A DNA stretch of 64,000 nucleotides, from contig NZ_BMTN01000028.1 of NCBI RefSeq assembly GCF_014649695.1, forward strand, positions 1-64,000, written 5' to 3'. Below are positions 34,613-43,311 of the stretch, in pieces. A program made the position numbers and the translations under genes. This DNA is from Streptomyces kurssanovii (lineage in GTDB: Bacteria > Actinomycetota > Actinomycetes > Streptomycetales > Streptomycetaceae). The notes under the pieces are model-generated. The model did not search any database and was not told the DNA's origin. It saw only the letters and a program-made list of their open reading frames with translations. The number at the start of each line of letters is the position of its first letter. Position 1 is the first letter of the stretch.

Positions 34613-36066
34613 ACCAGGCCGACGCCTTCGTCGTAGGAACCGGCCCCAACGGACTCGCCGCCGCAGTCACCCTGGCCCGCGCCGGCCTGAGCGTCGAGCT
34701 GTTCGAGGCACACGAGAGCATCGGCGGAGGCCTGCGTACCGAGGCTCTGTTCGACAGCGACATCGTGCACGACATCTGCTCCGCCGTGCATCCCATGGCC
34801 GCCGTCTCCCCCTTTTTCGCCGAGTTCGACCTCGCTGCCCGCGGCGTAGACCTCGTTCACTCCGTCGCCAGCTACGCCCACCCCCTCGACCACGGCCAGG
34901 CGGCCATCGCCTACAAAGACCTGGGCCGCACGTGCGACCATCTCGGCCCCGACGGTCCCCGGTGGCACCGGCTCATGCAGCCCCTCATCAATCACAGCGC
35001 CAGCGTGGTCGAACTCGTCATGACCGGCCCCCGGGCCCTGCCGCACACCACCACGGCAGCAGCGCTCCTCGCTACTCGTGTACTCGCACACGGAACACCG
35101 CTCGCCAAGCGGCAGTTCACCAACGAACCAGCACGCGCCCTGCTGGCGGGCGTCGCCGCCCACGCCATAGGCCCACTTCCCACCCCGACCGCCGCAGGAG
35201 TCGCGATGCTGCTCGGGCACCTGGCCCACAGCACCGGATGGCCCCTCCCCCGCGGCGGAAGCGCACGCATCGCCGAAGCCCTCGCAGCCGACATCACAGC
35301 CCACGGAGGCATCATTCACACCGGCTGCCGCATCAAGAACCTCAAAGATCTCCCGCCGGCTCGGACAGTACTCCTCGACGTCGCTCCCAAAGGCTTCGTC
35401 GAGATCGCCGGGGACCAGCTCCCTGCCGCCTACCGCCGGCGACTACAGCGGTTCCGCTACGGGCCAGCAGCGGCCAAGGTCGACTTGGTCGTCTCCGAAC
35501 CCATTCCCTGGACCAGTCCAGAGATCGCCACAGCCGCCACCGTCCATTTGGGCGGAACCCAGGCCGCAGTTTTTCGCCAAGAAACACTCAACGCTCGCGG
35601 CGTGGCCACCAATGAACCCTTCGTTCTCCTCGTGGACCCAGCCGTGGCCGACCCCGAGCGCGCGGTGGACTCCAAGCGACCCATCTGGGCATACGCCCAC
35701 GTACCGCACGGCAGCCATGCCAATCCGTTCACGTCGATTCGTCAACGGATCGAGCAGCACGCACCCGGCTTCACTGACACGATCCTCGCCCACCGCAGCA
35801 TCACCGGCGCGGGATACGAGGACTACAACCCGAACTACGTAGGCGGTGACATCGGATCAGGAGCCATGACGCTCCTTCAGAGCCTCGCTCGCCCCACCGC
35901 GCAGGCCAACCCCTACCGCACCCCCCTCCTGGGCGTCTATCTGTGCTCTGCCTCGACGCCACCTGGCCCGGGTGTTCACGGAATGAGCGGACACCTCGCC
36001 GCGCTTTCTGCACTGCGTCACGAGTTCGGTTTTTCTACAGCACCCAGACTCTCACCGGACCCGTAG
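34609..36066 (+). CDS. FAD-dependent oxidoreductase, phytoene desaturase-like (CypI-like)
   Basis: 485 residues. AFVVGTGPNGLAAAVTLARA is the FAD-binding Rossmann motif, followed by LFEAHESIGGGLRTEALF as in phytoene desaturases. The C-terminal GVYLCSASTPPGPGVHGMSG is the second conserved FAD block, ending in the cap helix. The cypemycin cluster carries a dehydrogenase of this class. The substrate here is unknown, possibly the modified peptide. Last gene of the overlapping linaridin operon. Its 3' end overlaps the reverse-strand pseudogene ending at 36035. Confidence 0.75.
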   Translation: MNQADAFVVGTGPNGLAAAVTLARAGLSVELFEAHESIGGGLRTEALFDSDIVHDICSAVHPMAAVSPFFAEFDLAARGVDLVHSVASYAHPLDHGQAAIAYKDLGRTCDHLGPDGPRWHRLMQPLINHSASVVELVMTGPRALPHTTTAAALLATRVLAHGTPLAKRQFTNEPARALLAGVAAHAIGPLPTPTAAGVAMLLGHLAHSTGWPLPRGGSARIAEALAADITAHGGIIHTGCRIKNLKDLPPARTVLLDVAPKGFVEIAGDQLPAAYRRRLQRFRYGPAAAKVDLVVSEPIPWTSPEIATAATVHLGGTQAAVFRQETLNARGVATNEPFVLLVDPAVADPERAVDSKRPIWAYAHVPHGSHANPFTSIRQRIEQHAPGFTDTILAHRSITGAGYEDYNPNYVGGDIGSGAMTLLQSLARPTAQANPYRTPLLGVYLCSASTPPGPGVHGMSGHLAALSALRHEFGFSTAPRLSPDP

Positions 36067-36336
36067 CAGCAAGATCTCGCGGATCCCGCGAGGCCGGCCG
36101 CACCCGCTTCCCCGCCATGTGGCAGCCGCCGACGGGCACGTACAACGGGGCGTGACTGGCGCCGATGCCGGTCTCGATCATCCAGTCGGGACCGGTGGCC
36201 GCGAAGCCGCCCCGTATCGCCGCTCCCGCTCACGCTGCTCCTCGGCCGCGATGCGCTCCCGCACCCGGTCCAGGCTGAGGATGAGCCAGTGCTCCAGGGT
36301 GCGCAGTCTCGGTAGGTCGGGCGGGAGGTCAGACAT
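36035..36336 (-). pseudogene. DUF6233-like protein, frameshifted
   Basis: From ATG 36336 the frame reads SDLPPDLPRLRTLEHWLILS and DRVRERIAAEEQRER, as in Streptomyces DUF6233 proteins, then stops at GTCCCGACTGGATGA near 36178. A one-base insertion there gives DWMIETGIGASHAPLYVPVG then GCHMAGKRVRP, the normal continuation, ending at 36035. The last 32 bases overlap the oxidoreductase gene. Start lies 17 bases after the stop of the gene at 36354. Confidence 0.65.
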
Positions 36337-36353
36337 GACGGGTCGGTGGGTAT

Positions 36354-36776
36354 TCAGGCGGCCCGGGCGACATCGACCGCGGGTGTCGCGGACGGGCGGG
36401 TAGCCGCCTTCAGTTCGCTGCGGGCCTTCACGCGCGCCTCGCCTTCCAGCGTCAGCCAGTAGGGATGCGCGGTGATGCGGACGGACAGGTCGGCGCACTC
36501 CAGCCGAAGCCGCTTCACGGCTTTCTTCTGCTCCTGTGTCCAGCCGGGGCTGGCATCGCGACCGCCGGTGACTTCGCCCGTGTGCGGGTGCTTGGTTCCA
36601 GGCCATCCAGCCGCAGGCTCCACGCTCCACGGCAGGCTCCGGGCAAGCGCAGCCAGTTCGGAAGTGGCCTGGTGGAGGCGGGTCTGCGCGGCACGCAGGT
36701 CATCGGGGAAGTCGGTTCCGGCCATGCCGGTATCATACGCCTGTTCGAATTCCTTCCGAAAATCCACCCCCGTCAT
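36354..36776 (-). CDS. Hypothetical helical protein
   Basis: About 140 residues from ATG 36776; ATG 36725 is an equally good start. DLRAAQTRLHQATSELAALA, then WPGTKHPHTGEVTGGRDASP and GWTQEQKKAVKRLRLECADL. It is charged and mostly helical and ends ATPAVDVARAA. It is followed by the DUF6233 pseudogene in the same direction, so they formed an operon. Function unknown. Confidence 0.6.
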   Translation of the reverse strand: MTGVDFRKEFEQAYDTGMAGTDFPDDLRAAQTRLHQATSELAALARSLPWSVEPAAGWPGTKHPHTGEVTGGRDASPGWTQEQKKAVKRLRLECADLSVRITAHPYWLTLEGEARVKARSELKAATRPSATPAVDVARAA

Positions 36777-36838
36777 ATGGCCAAAACCCACACCCACGGG
36801 TGATGATCAGCCCACCCCCCACACAGCATCACCCACCC

Positions 36839-37207
36839 ATGGGGGCTGCCTTGACTCTGAACCCGCCCACCGCGCACACCCTCACCCGCGGCACGATCCA
36901 CCGCGCAGGTCCCATCACCACGCTGCTCACGCTCCAGGGCTGGTACAACGAGCAACTGCTGGCCCCTGTCCGCACGGAGATCCTTCTGGAGATCATGGGG
37001 CGGAGCAGGGAAGACCTCCCCGGTAGGTGTGTGTGGGTCATGGCCCGCCTCGACGCGACCACCTCCGCGGGACTTGCCCTGCACGGCTGGTCCCTGGACG
37101 AGCCTGCCGCGCCCCAGCACGCGGAAACGCCGGCGATCGGCAGCAGCGCAGACATGTGGGCCGGGACGCTGGCGAACTCCGTGCCGGCTGCCCGTAGGGC
37201 CGCCTGA
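36839..37207 (+). CDS. Hypothetical protein
   Basis: 122 residues from ATG 36839. LTRGTIHRAGPITTLLTLQG, then WYNEQLLAPVRTEILLEIMG and CVWVMARLDATTSAGLALHG. A reverse-strand frame overlaps it but is rich in low-complexity segments. It is followed by a terminator hairpin at 37282. No recognised family. Confidence 0.5.
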   Translation: MGAALTLNPPTAHTLTRGTIHRAGPITTLLTLQGWYNEQLLAPVRTEILLEIMGRSREDLPGRCVWVMARLDATTSAGLALHGWSLDEPAAPQHAETPAIGSSADMWAGTLANSVPAARRAA

Positions 37208-37281
37208 GCCACGGCCCATCCGCTTGCAGGCCAGCCAGCGGGGCCGGATGCGGTCGCGCTCAGCTGGCGAGTTGAGCAAAA

Positions 37282-37313
37282 CGGCCCCACCGGCGTGATC
37301 CCGGCGGGGGCCG
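37282..37313 (+). terminator. GC-rich hairpin
   Basis: CGGCCCC and CCGG pair with CCGG and GGGGCCG, with one bulged position and GTGATC in the loop. It lies 75 bases after the gene ending at 37207. Confidence 0.6.
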
Positions 37314-37525
37314 CTCTGTGTCGCGGATATTGATGACCCTCACGGGCGGGGTGGGGGACAACGATCCCGGGATGGTTGTCTCGGCTCCTGCTCTGCACGG
37401 TACCGGTGACTCACTGAGGCCTGGCTCACACAGGGATTTGTCACTCGCAGGGGTGCTGCACGAACCCAACCGAGGCCGAGGCGCAGTCTCCACCTGCCAG
37501 ATCGATCAGAGTCGGACCCGAAGCG

Positions 37526-37542
37526 TTCTACCGGCGGTAGAA
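37526..37542. promoter_or_regulatory. Palindromic operator of toxin-antitoxin operon
   Basis: TTCTACCGGCGGTAGAA is a 17-base palindrome with one central base, ending eight bases before the antitoxin ATG. TAGAAT at its right edge reads as a -10 box. Antitoxins of the ribbon-helix-helix type usually bind such a site and repress their own operon. Confidence 0.7.
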
Positions 37543-37550
37543 TCAAAGTT

Positions 37551-37805
37551 ATGAGTAAGCCGACGAGCATCAAGACCAGCGAAAAGGTGCGTGATCGTCT
37601 GCGCGCCCTGGCAGAGGAGCGCGGCACCACCATCACGGAGCTGCTGGAGGAGCTTGCTACCCGCGAGCCCACTGCTGCTGAACGTGAGCAGCGTGCGCTC
37701 GAGGCCGCTCGGGAGCTCGGCATTGAGTACAACGAGCAGGTCGAGCAGGCCGGGCAAGATGCCTGGGCGAAGATCCGCGCCCATCAGGGCGGCGCCGCCG
37801 CATGA
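37551..37805 (+). CDS. Antitoxin, ribbon-helix-helix type
   Basis: 84 residues. TSIKTSEKVRDRLRALAEER followed by GTTITELLEELATREP is the beta-helix-helix arrangement of MetJ/Arc-type antitoxins. The second half (residues 40-84) is a charged helix that would wrap the toxin. Its stop overlaps the ATG of the toxin gene (ATGA). The palindrome just upstream is the probable autoregulatory site. Confidence 0.75.
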   Translation: MSKPTSIKTSEKVRDRLRALAEERGTTITELLEELATREPTAAEREQRALEAARELGIEYNEQVEQAGQDAWAKIRAHQGGAAA

Positions 37806-38176
37806 GTCTGACGGCCGTCCTGGACCACACCGCTTTGACCGCTCTCTATCAGGCGGACTCGTTCTTCACCGGCCTGTACATCGAAGCCTCCCGCGGCACC
37901 GGCCGCGTGCTCGTTCCCTCGTTGTCCGTCCTGGCTGCCGAGCGTCGGGTGGCGGGAGCGGGCAAGCACGCCGCGTCGCTGCGGTTTACGGAGAACGTCC
38001 CCTTCAGCACGACGCACGCCGTGGATGCGATGGACTGGAGAAACGTGGACTGGCCGGTGGCTCACGCGGCGGCGATCGCCTGGCAGGCGCTCAAGGCGGG
38101 TGAGCCGCTCACGGTTCTGTCCCTCGAGCCTGAGTTGTACGCAGGAACGGGCATCACCCCGCTGAATCCCACCTGA
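37802..38176 (+). CDS. Toxin, degenerate PIN-domain-like
   Basis: 124 residues. AVLDHTALTALYQADSFFTG places an aspartate at the first PIN position, and VLSLEPELYAGTGITPLNP matches the C-terminal strand of VapC-like proteins. The middle region (VDWPVAHAAAIAWQALKAGE) lacks the usual catalytic aspartate, having His/Ala instead, so RNase activity is doubtful. The overlapping antitoxin gene strongly implies a toxin-antitoxin pair. Confidence 0.6.
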   Translation: MSLTAVLDHTALTALYQADSFFTGLYIEASRGTGRVLVPSLSVLAAERRVAGAGKHAASLRFTENVPFSTTHAVDAMDWRNVDWPVAHAAAIAWQALKAGEPLTVLSLEPELYAGTGITPLNPT

Positions 38177-38247
38177 CCCGTCGCATCCAGAGGCGGGCTC
38201 GCAGGAACGGCGGCCGTTTCCACTGGGAACGGCCGCCGTCTGCGTTC

Positions 38248-40932
38248 TCAGCGCGCGTTGCGCAGGTATTCGCGCCGGGCGGTGACCAGCGCCCGCCATC
38301 GGATGCGGGTGGCCTGCTCGCCGTCCAGCCACCGCGCCGCAGAGGGGACATCGAGGGCGAGACCGGCCATGAAGTGCGCGAGGTCGACGTAGTAGGCGTA
38401 GTTGCCGGACTGGGTGAGGTGGCGGAGCCGCGAGATGGCTGCCGCCAGCTCGCTGTCTGCGCTTCGGACGGCGTGGTGGAAGCACGCGGCCAGCTCAAGG
38501 GTGGTTTCCACGGACGAGAGGCCAGCGACGCTGATCTCGGTGCGCAGGTGCGCGGCACGCTCTTCCCAGTCCGCGTGCCTGCCGGCGTCGCGTACGAGCG
38601 CGGCGATCTGAGCGTTGATGCGCGACGCGCGAATGTTGACTCCTGACAGGAGCTGTTCTGCGAGTTCAAGTTCGTCGTCGGCTTCGTCCGGACCGAGGAA
38701 GGCGAGGGCAAGAGCACGCATCGACTGAGCGGTGGCCGCCTCACCTGCTATCGAGTGCTGCTCCGCTTCGATGCGGCCGGCTTGGTAGGCGGCAGCCGCC
38801 CGTGCCATCTCACCCTGTACCCACCACACTTCCGCCCGTACGCGGTGGTGCCGTCCTTCCCAGCCGAGGGTCTGAGCAGCTTCGATGGCGGTAGGAAAGT
38901 CGCCGACGAGGCGGCTGAGGTGGGCAAGGCCACGCTTGGCGGCCGGTGCTAGTGGGCCGCCCCAGGCGATGACGCGCTGCATGCCGAGGCGTGATTCCTC
39001 GGTCCGTCCGAGGTCACGCTGGGCCTTGGCCAGGTAGTAGACGGCCATCTCGTGCAGATCGGCGGGCAGCAGCCCGGTGGCTGCGACCGCGGCGAGCCGG
39101 TCGGCGGTGCGTTCCCGGTGCTCGTGCTGCCGCCGGGCGAGCGTACTGAGCAATTCGACCAGGGCATCAGCGGCTGTCTCCAGCGGGCTGGAGGAGTCAG
39201 TCCGGGTGGGTGGGGCAAGCGGCTCCCATACGGAGTCGCTCACGTAGCTCCACGCTGCCTCCGCTAGCCACCCCAGGCCGAGGCGGAAGTCCCGGGCGAG
39301 CAGCAGACCTTGGCGTAGGCAGCTGACGAGCAGCATTCGGTCCCGTCCGGTGCCTGTGGTCCATTGCTCGCCGAGCGCGGCGAGGGCACGTGTCGCGGCC
39401 TGGTGCCAGTCGCGCGGGGACCAGCGGTCGTCAGCGTGGTCGTCGGCGTTGCGCACGGTGGAGCGGATCAGTCCGTGCAAGTGGTAGGGCCACAGCCCGA
39501 AGGCGTTTTCGCGGACGAAGGGCCGCTCGATCAGCCGCATTGCCGGTGCCTCGTGGGTCATACCCGCGACTCGGGTTGCCAGAGGGAGGTCGAAGGCGTC
39601 CAGCAGGGCGACGGAGCGCAGGACGTGCCGCTCCTCGGGAGTCAGATCGGACAGAGTACGGGTGATCAGGGCGCCGAAGTCATGGTCGAAGTCGGCCGGG
39701 ACCGGCTCACGGCCGGTCCGGCGGATCTCGAGAAAACGCATTACCGACAGGTCGAGGTAGAGCGGTAGGCCGTGGGAGCGATCGGCGATGATCTGGCGGA
39801 TCTCAGCGTTGATGAGGGGCTGGCCGTCGCGGGCAAGCCGGCGGGCGAGGTAGTCGTCGCAGTCCTCGGGGGAGAAGTCCCCCACCAGTACCTGTCGGCC
39901 GCCGCTCCGCGCGACCCCGGTCGCCGCAGTACGGGCGGTCGGCACGGCTGCGGAGGGGGCCAGACCGGGCCAGGCGGCTGGTCCGGTGTAGTCGAGCTGG
40001 CCCTGCAACGCAGGCTCGGCCCACTGCAGCCGGGAACGGCCGGTGACGATGAAGAACGCGTTGGGCATCAGCCACACGACCCGCTGGATGAGGCGCTCCA
40101 GGTCACGGTGGGTGCGGTCGCCGACGTCTTCGAAGGTGTCCAGCAGGATCACCGGTGTGACGCTCTTGTCCGCGGGGAGCTGGGCGAGCTCCCAGGCCAG
40201 CAGGTGCGGATAGAAGGACAGCGCCTCCAGATCGGGATCGGCCTCCAGCAGATCGGCGAGCCTCGCACACCCGGAGAGCGCGCGGACAGTCTGCTGCCGC
40301 TCCCGCAGCGCCCTCGTGAGGGAGCCGGCCACCGCACCAACCGCCGTGCCCACACTGCCCGGAAGCAGCAGGGCCTGGGCGACGTCCGCCAGCGCGGCCT
40401 GCACCTGTTGCGGCATTGCCTTGCCGAACCGGCCGACCAGTCCGCCGCGGCGTAGGTACTCCTCCAGCGACTCCCCAGGGTGCTGCTGCTCCCAGTAGCG
40501 CCGCAGCGCCAGGTCGAAAGCGGGCAGCGGTCGGCCGAGTTCGGCGAGCGCGGCCCGGATCGTCAGCACGAGCTGCTCGAAATCCGTGTTCGCGGAGCGG
40601 GCCAGGTCGATGCGTACGGGCAGGATCCGCTCGCCGCTCCAGGTGGGTTCGCCCCACTGAGCGGGCCGGTGCTCGGCGCCGGCGAGCGCGTTCTCGAGTT
40701 TGCGGGAGAGCGTGGTCTTGCCGATGCCGCCGACTCCGTGGAACACGATCAGGTTGTTGCGCGGAGCTTCGAGGTCCTCGACGTCGAACCCTCGATCGGC
40801 GGTGTGCCGCAGGTGCTCGACGAGTGCGGCCGCGATCAATTCCCACTGCAGTTGGCGGTTGGTGAACGCCTCCGCAGTGGCCATGCCCCGGTCGTTGCTG
40901 CTGAACAGCGCTCGCAGATCTCTTCCCGCCAC
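38248..40932 (-). CDS. STAND-type ATPase with TPR-like C-terminal half
   Basis: 894 residues from GTG 40932, preceded by a GGGGGTT stretch; the frame opens 11 codons earlier. VFHGVGGIGKTTLSRKLENA is the Walker A (about residue 64) and VTPVILLDTFEDVGDRTH the Walker B (about 262). FFIVTGRSRLQW looks like a sensor arginine motif. A winged-helix-like region follows. Residues 550-890 are helical repeats (GDFPTAIEAAQTLGWEGRHH, AAAYQAGRIEAEQHSIAGEA). STAND proteins act as switches that oligomerise on sensing a trigger, and many are anti-phage sensors. No effector domain is recognisable at the N-terminus. Confidence 0.7.
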   Translation of the reverse strand: MAGRDLRALFSSNDRGMATAEAFTNRQLQWELIAAALVEHLRHTADRGFDVEDLEAPRNNLIVFHGVGGIGKTTLSRKLENALAGAEHRPAQWGEPTWSGERILPVRIDLARSANTDFEQLVLTIRAALAELGRPLPAFDLALRRYWEQQHPGESLEEYLRRGGLVGRFGKAMPQQVQAALADVAQALLLPGSVGTAVGAVAGSLTRALRERQQTVRALSGCARLADLLEADPDLEALSFYPHLLAWELAQLPADKSVTPVILLDTFEDVGDRTHRDLERLIQRVVWLMPNAFFIVTGRSRLQWAEPALQGQLDYTGPAAWPGLAPSAAVPTARTAATGVARSGGRQVLVGDFSPEDCDDYLARRLARDGQPLINAEIRQIIADRSHGLPLYLDLSVMRFLEIRRTGREPVPADFDHDFGALITRTLSDLTPEERHVLRSVALLDAFDLPLATRVAGMTHEAPAMRLIERPFVRENAFGLWPYHLHGLIRSTVRNADDHADDRWSPRDWHQAATRALAALGEQWTTGTGRDRMLLVSCLRQGLLLARDFRLGLGWLAEAAWSYVSDSVWEPLAPPTRTDSSSPLETAADALVELLSTLARRQHEHRERTADRLAAVAATGLLPADLHEMAVYYLAKAQRDLGRTEESRLGMQRVIAWGGPLAPAAKRGLAHLSRLVGDFPTAIEAAQTLGWEGRHHRVRAEVWWVQGEMARAAAAYQAGRIEAEQHSIAGEAATAQSMRALALAFLGPDEADDELELAEQLLSGVNIRASRINAQIAALVRDAGRHADWEERAAHLRTEISVAGLSSVETTLELAACFHHAVRSADSELAAAISRLRHLTQSGNYAYYVDLAHFMAGLALDVPSAARWLDGEQATRIRWRALVTARREYLRNAR

Positions 40933-41132
40933 GCCAACCCCCGCTAGATGATCAACCGGTCCCAACCTACGTCCTGCGGTGGGTCCTTCGGGGACAGCAT
41001 CCCCTGACTGGGCGGCTCGTCACAGCGCGGCTTCCCGCCCTTCGCGTGGCCGCCGCGGTGGCCACGCTGTCCTGGGGGAGACGACGGTAGGACAATGGCG
41101 AGTTCCAAGATCAAATAAGGAGAGTGGTCGCC

Positions 41133-41408
41133 GTGTCCGACCCCGATATTCCCGACTTCTCCGGCCTGGAAGGCGGTGAGGAGCAGCAGGCTGCGGACAT
41201 CGTCCGTGACGTGGTGCTCTGGTACAGCACCCAGCTGGCTGCTGAACGCAGGGCGCCGGTTCCCGACGAGGACCGGATCGAGGAGCTCAAACAGGCCCGG
41301 CAGGCCGTGCTAGCCGACCAAGCGCAGCTGGCGACCGCCGACCCCGAAGAAGCAGCTCGGATCGCCGCCGTCTACGCGGCCCGGCTGAAGGTTCTCACCG
41401 AGTCGTAG
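41133..41408 (+). CDS. Small acidic helical protein
   Basis: 91 residues from GTG 41133, ten bases after AAGGAGA; GTG 41124 is possible. PDIPDFSGLEGGEEQQAADI, then VVLWYSTQLAAERRAPVPDE and a helix-rich tail (QARQAVLADQAQLATADPEE). It is convergent with the zeta-toxin gene and their 3' ends overlap by 37 bases. Being small and acidic it could be an antitoxin, but the arrangement is not that of an epsilon-zeta operon. Confidence 0.55.
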   Translation: MSDPDIPDFSGLEGGEEQQAADIVRDVVLWYSTQLAAERRAPVPDEDRIEELKQARQAVLADQAQLATADPEEAARIAAVYAARLKVLTES

Positions 41409-43249
41409 GCCGACGTCCTGCGTGGCACGGGCAGGGGCCACAACGGCGGGTGTGGCCTGCCGATCCGCGCCGGCTGCGCGCGGGCGGGCATCAGCGGGCG
41501 GGCGAGCGCGGCGATCTCGTCCAGCTCCCGCCGGTGCTGAGGCAGAGCCCGGCGCAGCCCTTGGTGCAGCCGGAGGAACGCGACGGCCTCCTGCTCGGTG
41601 TAGCGCCGCTGCCGCTCTGCCTCCAGCGCCCACGGCAGCGGGGCACCGCCGCCGGCCTCGTGCCGCAGGAGGGCTGTGCCGTCCCGGCGAATCACTGTCA
41701 CCGCCCGGATCGCCGGGTGCGACTGGGCGAGTTCGACGATGCCGGTGAGGGCGTGGAAGCAGATGTCGTGTCCGGCCCGGGTGGTGAACCTGCCGCTCAG
41801 TCCGAGCTGCTGGGCGCGCGCGTACCGCAGCGCGGTAGCGAGCCGGCTGTCCGCCTCGCGTACGGCCAGGACCACCAGCTCGACCGGGTAGCCGCCGGTC
41901 GCGAACGGCAGGGCGCTGTGAAGGAACTCCTCCACGCTGCCGGGTGCGGCTTCGATCAGAACGTCGCCGCGGCGCCGGCGCACGTATTCCTCGGCCTGCG
42001 TGAACCAGGCCCGGTAATCGGCGCGGATCGCCGCCCCCGCGTTTCGAGGGTCGTCGCGCAGCAGCTGGTAGTAGTCGGGGTGCGAAGCCTTGAAGTCGTC
42101 GCCCACCAAGTGAGTCGTCCCCGGCCGCATGGCTCGCCGGACCATTCGCGCGGCCAGGAGTTTCCCTGCTCCCGGCTGGCCCAGCACGTACACGACCCGC
42201 GGATCGTCCCGGCCGACGATGCTGTTCAGATAGGACGGTGCGATCAGCTCGTCGAAGACCCAGCGATGCTCCTCGGCGGACAGCCGGTGGTAGTCCACGC
42301 CCGGCGCCGTCCGGCGCGGCTGAGCGATCCGCCGGACCGGCTCGGCGAGCGCGGCGACACGCTCGGCGTCCCGCTGGACCGCAAGACGCCTATCCTCATC
42401 GGCCAGATCGCGGTGCAGGCGCTGGTCGGTACGGGCAAGGTCACGACGGAAGACCTCCGTCTCCTGGGCGCTCCACGGCCGCCTCCACTCGTACGTGACG
42501 GCCTTCTCAGCTGCAGGCCGACGCCGCCACGAGCCGTCGACGAGCTCGTTGTCGTACAGGACGGTGCCGTCTCGCCGTACGACGGTGATGCGGTCGGCCA
42601 GCTGCTCGGCCTCGATGACAGCCAGCGTCGTCAACATTTCCTTGGCGCATGAGTCATGGTTTTCCCACGACACGTACCGCCCCCCTGCTCCACTGATCGC
42701 CTCGCTCACGAAGCGGTCCAGGATCCCGAGCTGGCTCAGCGCCTGCGGCCTCGCGAGCGCAACCACCTCGATCCGGGAGCCGGCCTGCCGGTACGCGGCA
42801 GCGGAGGTACGGAACTCGGCGGCATCGGCCAGGGCCGACTCCACCACGGCGTCGAAGCCGTGAATGCGGACGTACTCCTCGACGGCGGCCTGCCAGCGGC
42901 GCGTGTCCGGCCGGATCTTGACCCCGGCTGTGCGGACATCGACAGCCAGGAGTTGGGCGTAGTGCTGGTGCGCGGCCTTGTACAGGTCACTGCTGATCCG
43001 CACCGCGCCGCCGCGACGGTCGAGCACCGCCTCGACGAGGTCAGCGACTTGGGTCTTCCCCGCGCCCGGCTGGCCGCCGACGATCACGACGACCGGACGG
43101 TCCTGGCGAGCAGCGCCCTTCGTCCACGCCGGAAGGATCACCCGGCTCAGAACGTCGCTGCTTTCGTCGTCGGAGAGCATGACCGACACGACGTTCCTAT
43201 CTCTCACCGGGTTCTCCTGGGCAGCCACGAGCGTCTTGCTGATCTGCAA
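41372..43249 (-). CDS. Tandem zeta-toxin protein
   Basis: About 625 residues. Two zeta-type kinase domains are present. The first has Walker A GGQPGAGKTQVADLVEAVLD (about residue 58) and ISSDLYKAAHQHY. The second has GQPGAGKLLAARMVRRAM (about 358) and VGDDFKASHPDYYQLL. Zeta toxins phosphorylate UDP-N-acetylglucosamine and block cell-wall synthesis. The second P-loop has Leu in place of Thr/Ser after Lys, so it may be inactive. The frame opens at TTG 43306, but that codon overlaps the -10 box, so TTG 43249 after AAGAAGAG is preferred. No epsilon-like antitoxin lies upstream. Confidence 0.75.
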   Translation of the reverse strand: MQISKTLVAAQENPVRDRNVVSVMLSDDESSDVLSRVILPAWTKGAARQDRPVVVIVGGQPGAGKTQVADLVEAVLDRRGGAVRISSDLYKAAHQHYAQLLAVDVRTAGVKIRPDTRRWQAAVEEYVRIHGFDAVVESALADAAEFRTSAAAYRQAGSRIEVVALARPQALSQLGILDRFVSEAISGAGGRYVSWENHDSCAKEMLTTLAVIEAEQLADRITVVRRDGTVLYDNELVDGSWRRRPAAEKAVTYEWRRPWSAQETEVFRRDLARTDQRLHRDLADEDRRLAVQRDAERVAALAEPVRRIAQPRRTAPGVDYHRLSAEEHRWVFDELIAPSYLNSIVGRDDPRVVYVLGQPGAGKLLAARMVRRAMRPGTTHLVGDDFKASHPDYYQLLRDDPRNAGAAIRADYRAWFTQAEEYVRRRRGDVLIEAAPGSVEEFLHSALPFATGGYPVELVVLAVREADSRLATALRYARAQQLGLSGRFTTRAGHDICFHALTGIVELAQSHPAIRAVTVIRRDGTALLRHEAGGGAPLPWALEAERQRRYTEQEAVAFLRLHQGLRRALPQHRRELDEIAALARPLMPARAQPARIGRPHPPLWPLPVPRRTSAYDSVRTFSRAA

Positions 43250-43278
43250 GTCGTGCTCTTCTTGGATGTCTTCGTGTG

Positions 43279-43293
43279 CTGGCCAGCCGCCAG
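43279..43293 (-). repeat. Family B leader hairpin, copy 1
   Basis: CTGGCGGCTGGCCAG on the reverse strand forms a short stem (CTGGC with GCCAG) directly after the promoter, followed by CACACGAAGACATCC, a variant of the conserved ACCGAAGACACACC tail. Confidence 0.55.
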
Positions 43294-43300
43294 ACCGATA

Positions 43301-43311
43301 AGACAACTATA
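43301..43311 (-). promoter_or_regulatory. Shared promoter motif, copy 1 (zeta toxin)
   Basis: Reads TATAGTTGTCT on the reverse strand, with TATAGT as the -10 box, preceded by GATGCATACATGA. The same motif precedes three other genes of the 43-49 kb block. It lies about 60 bases upstream of the preferred TTG start. Confidence 0.7.

Noticed and set aside
34593-35615. 340-residue Arg/Pro-rich frame
   Set aside because: Out-of-frame shadow of the FAD oxidoreductase gene.
36773-37279. 168-residue reverse-strand frame
   Set aside because: Gly/Arg-rich and overlapping the forward frame at 36839, which has the better codon pattern; neither is certain.
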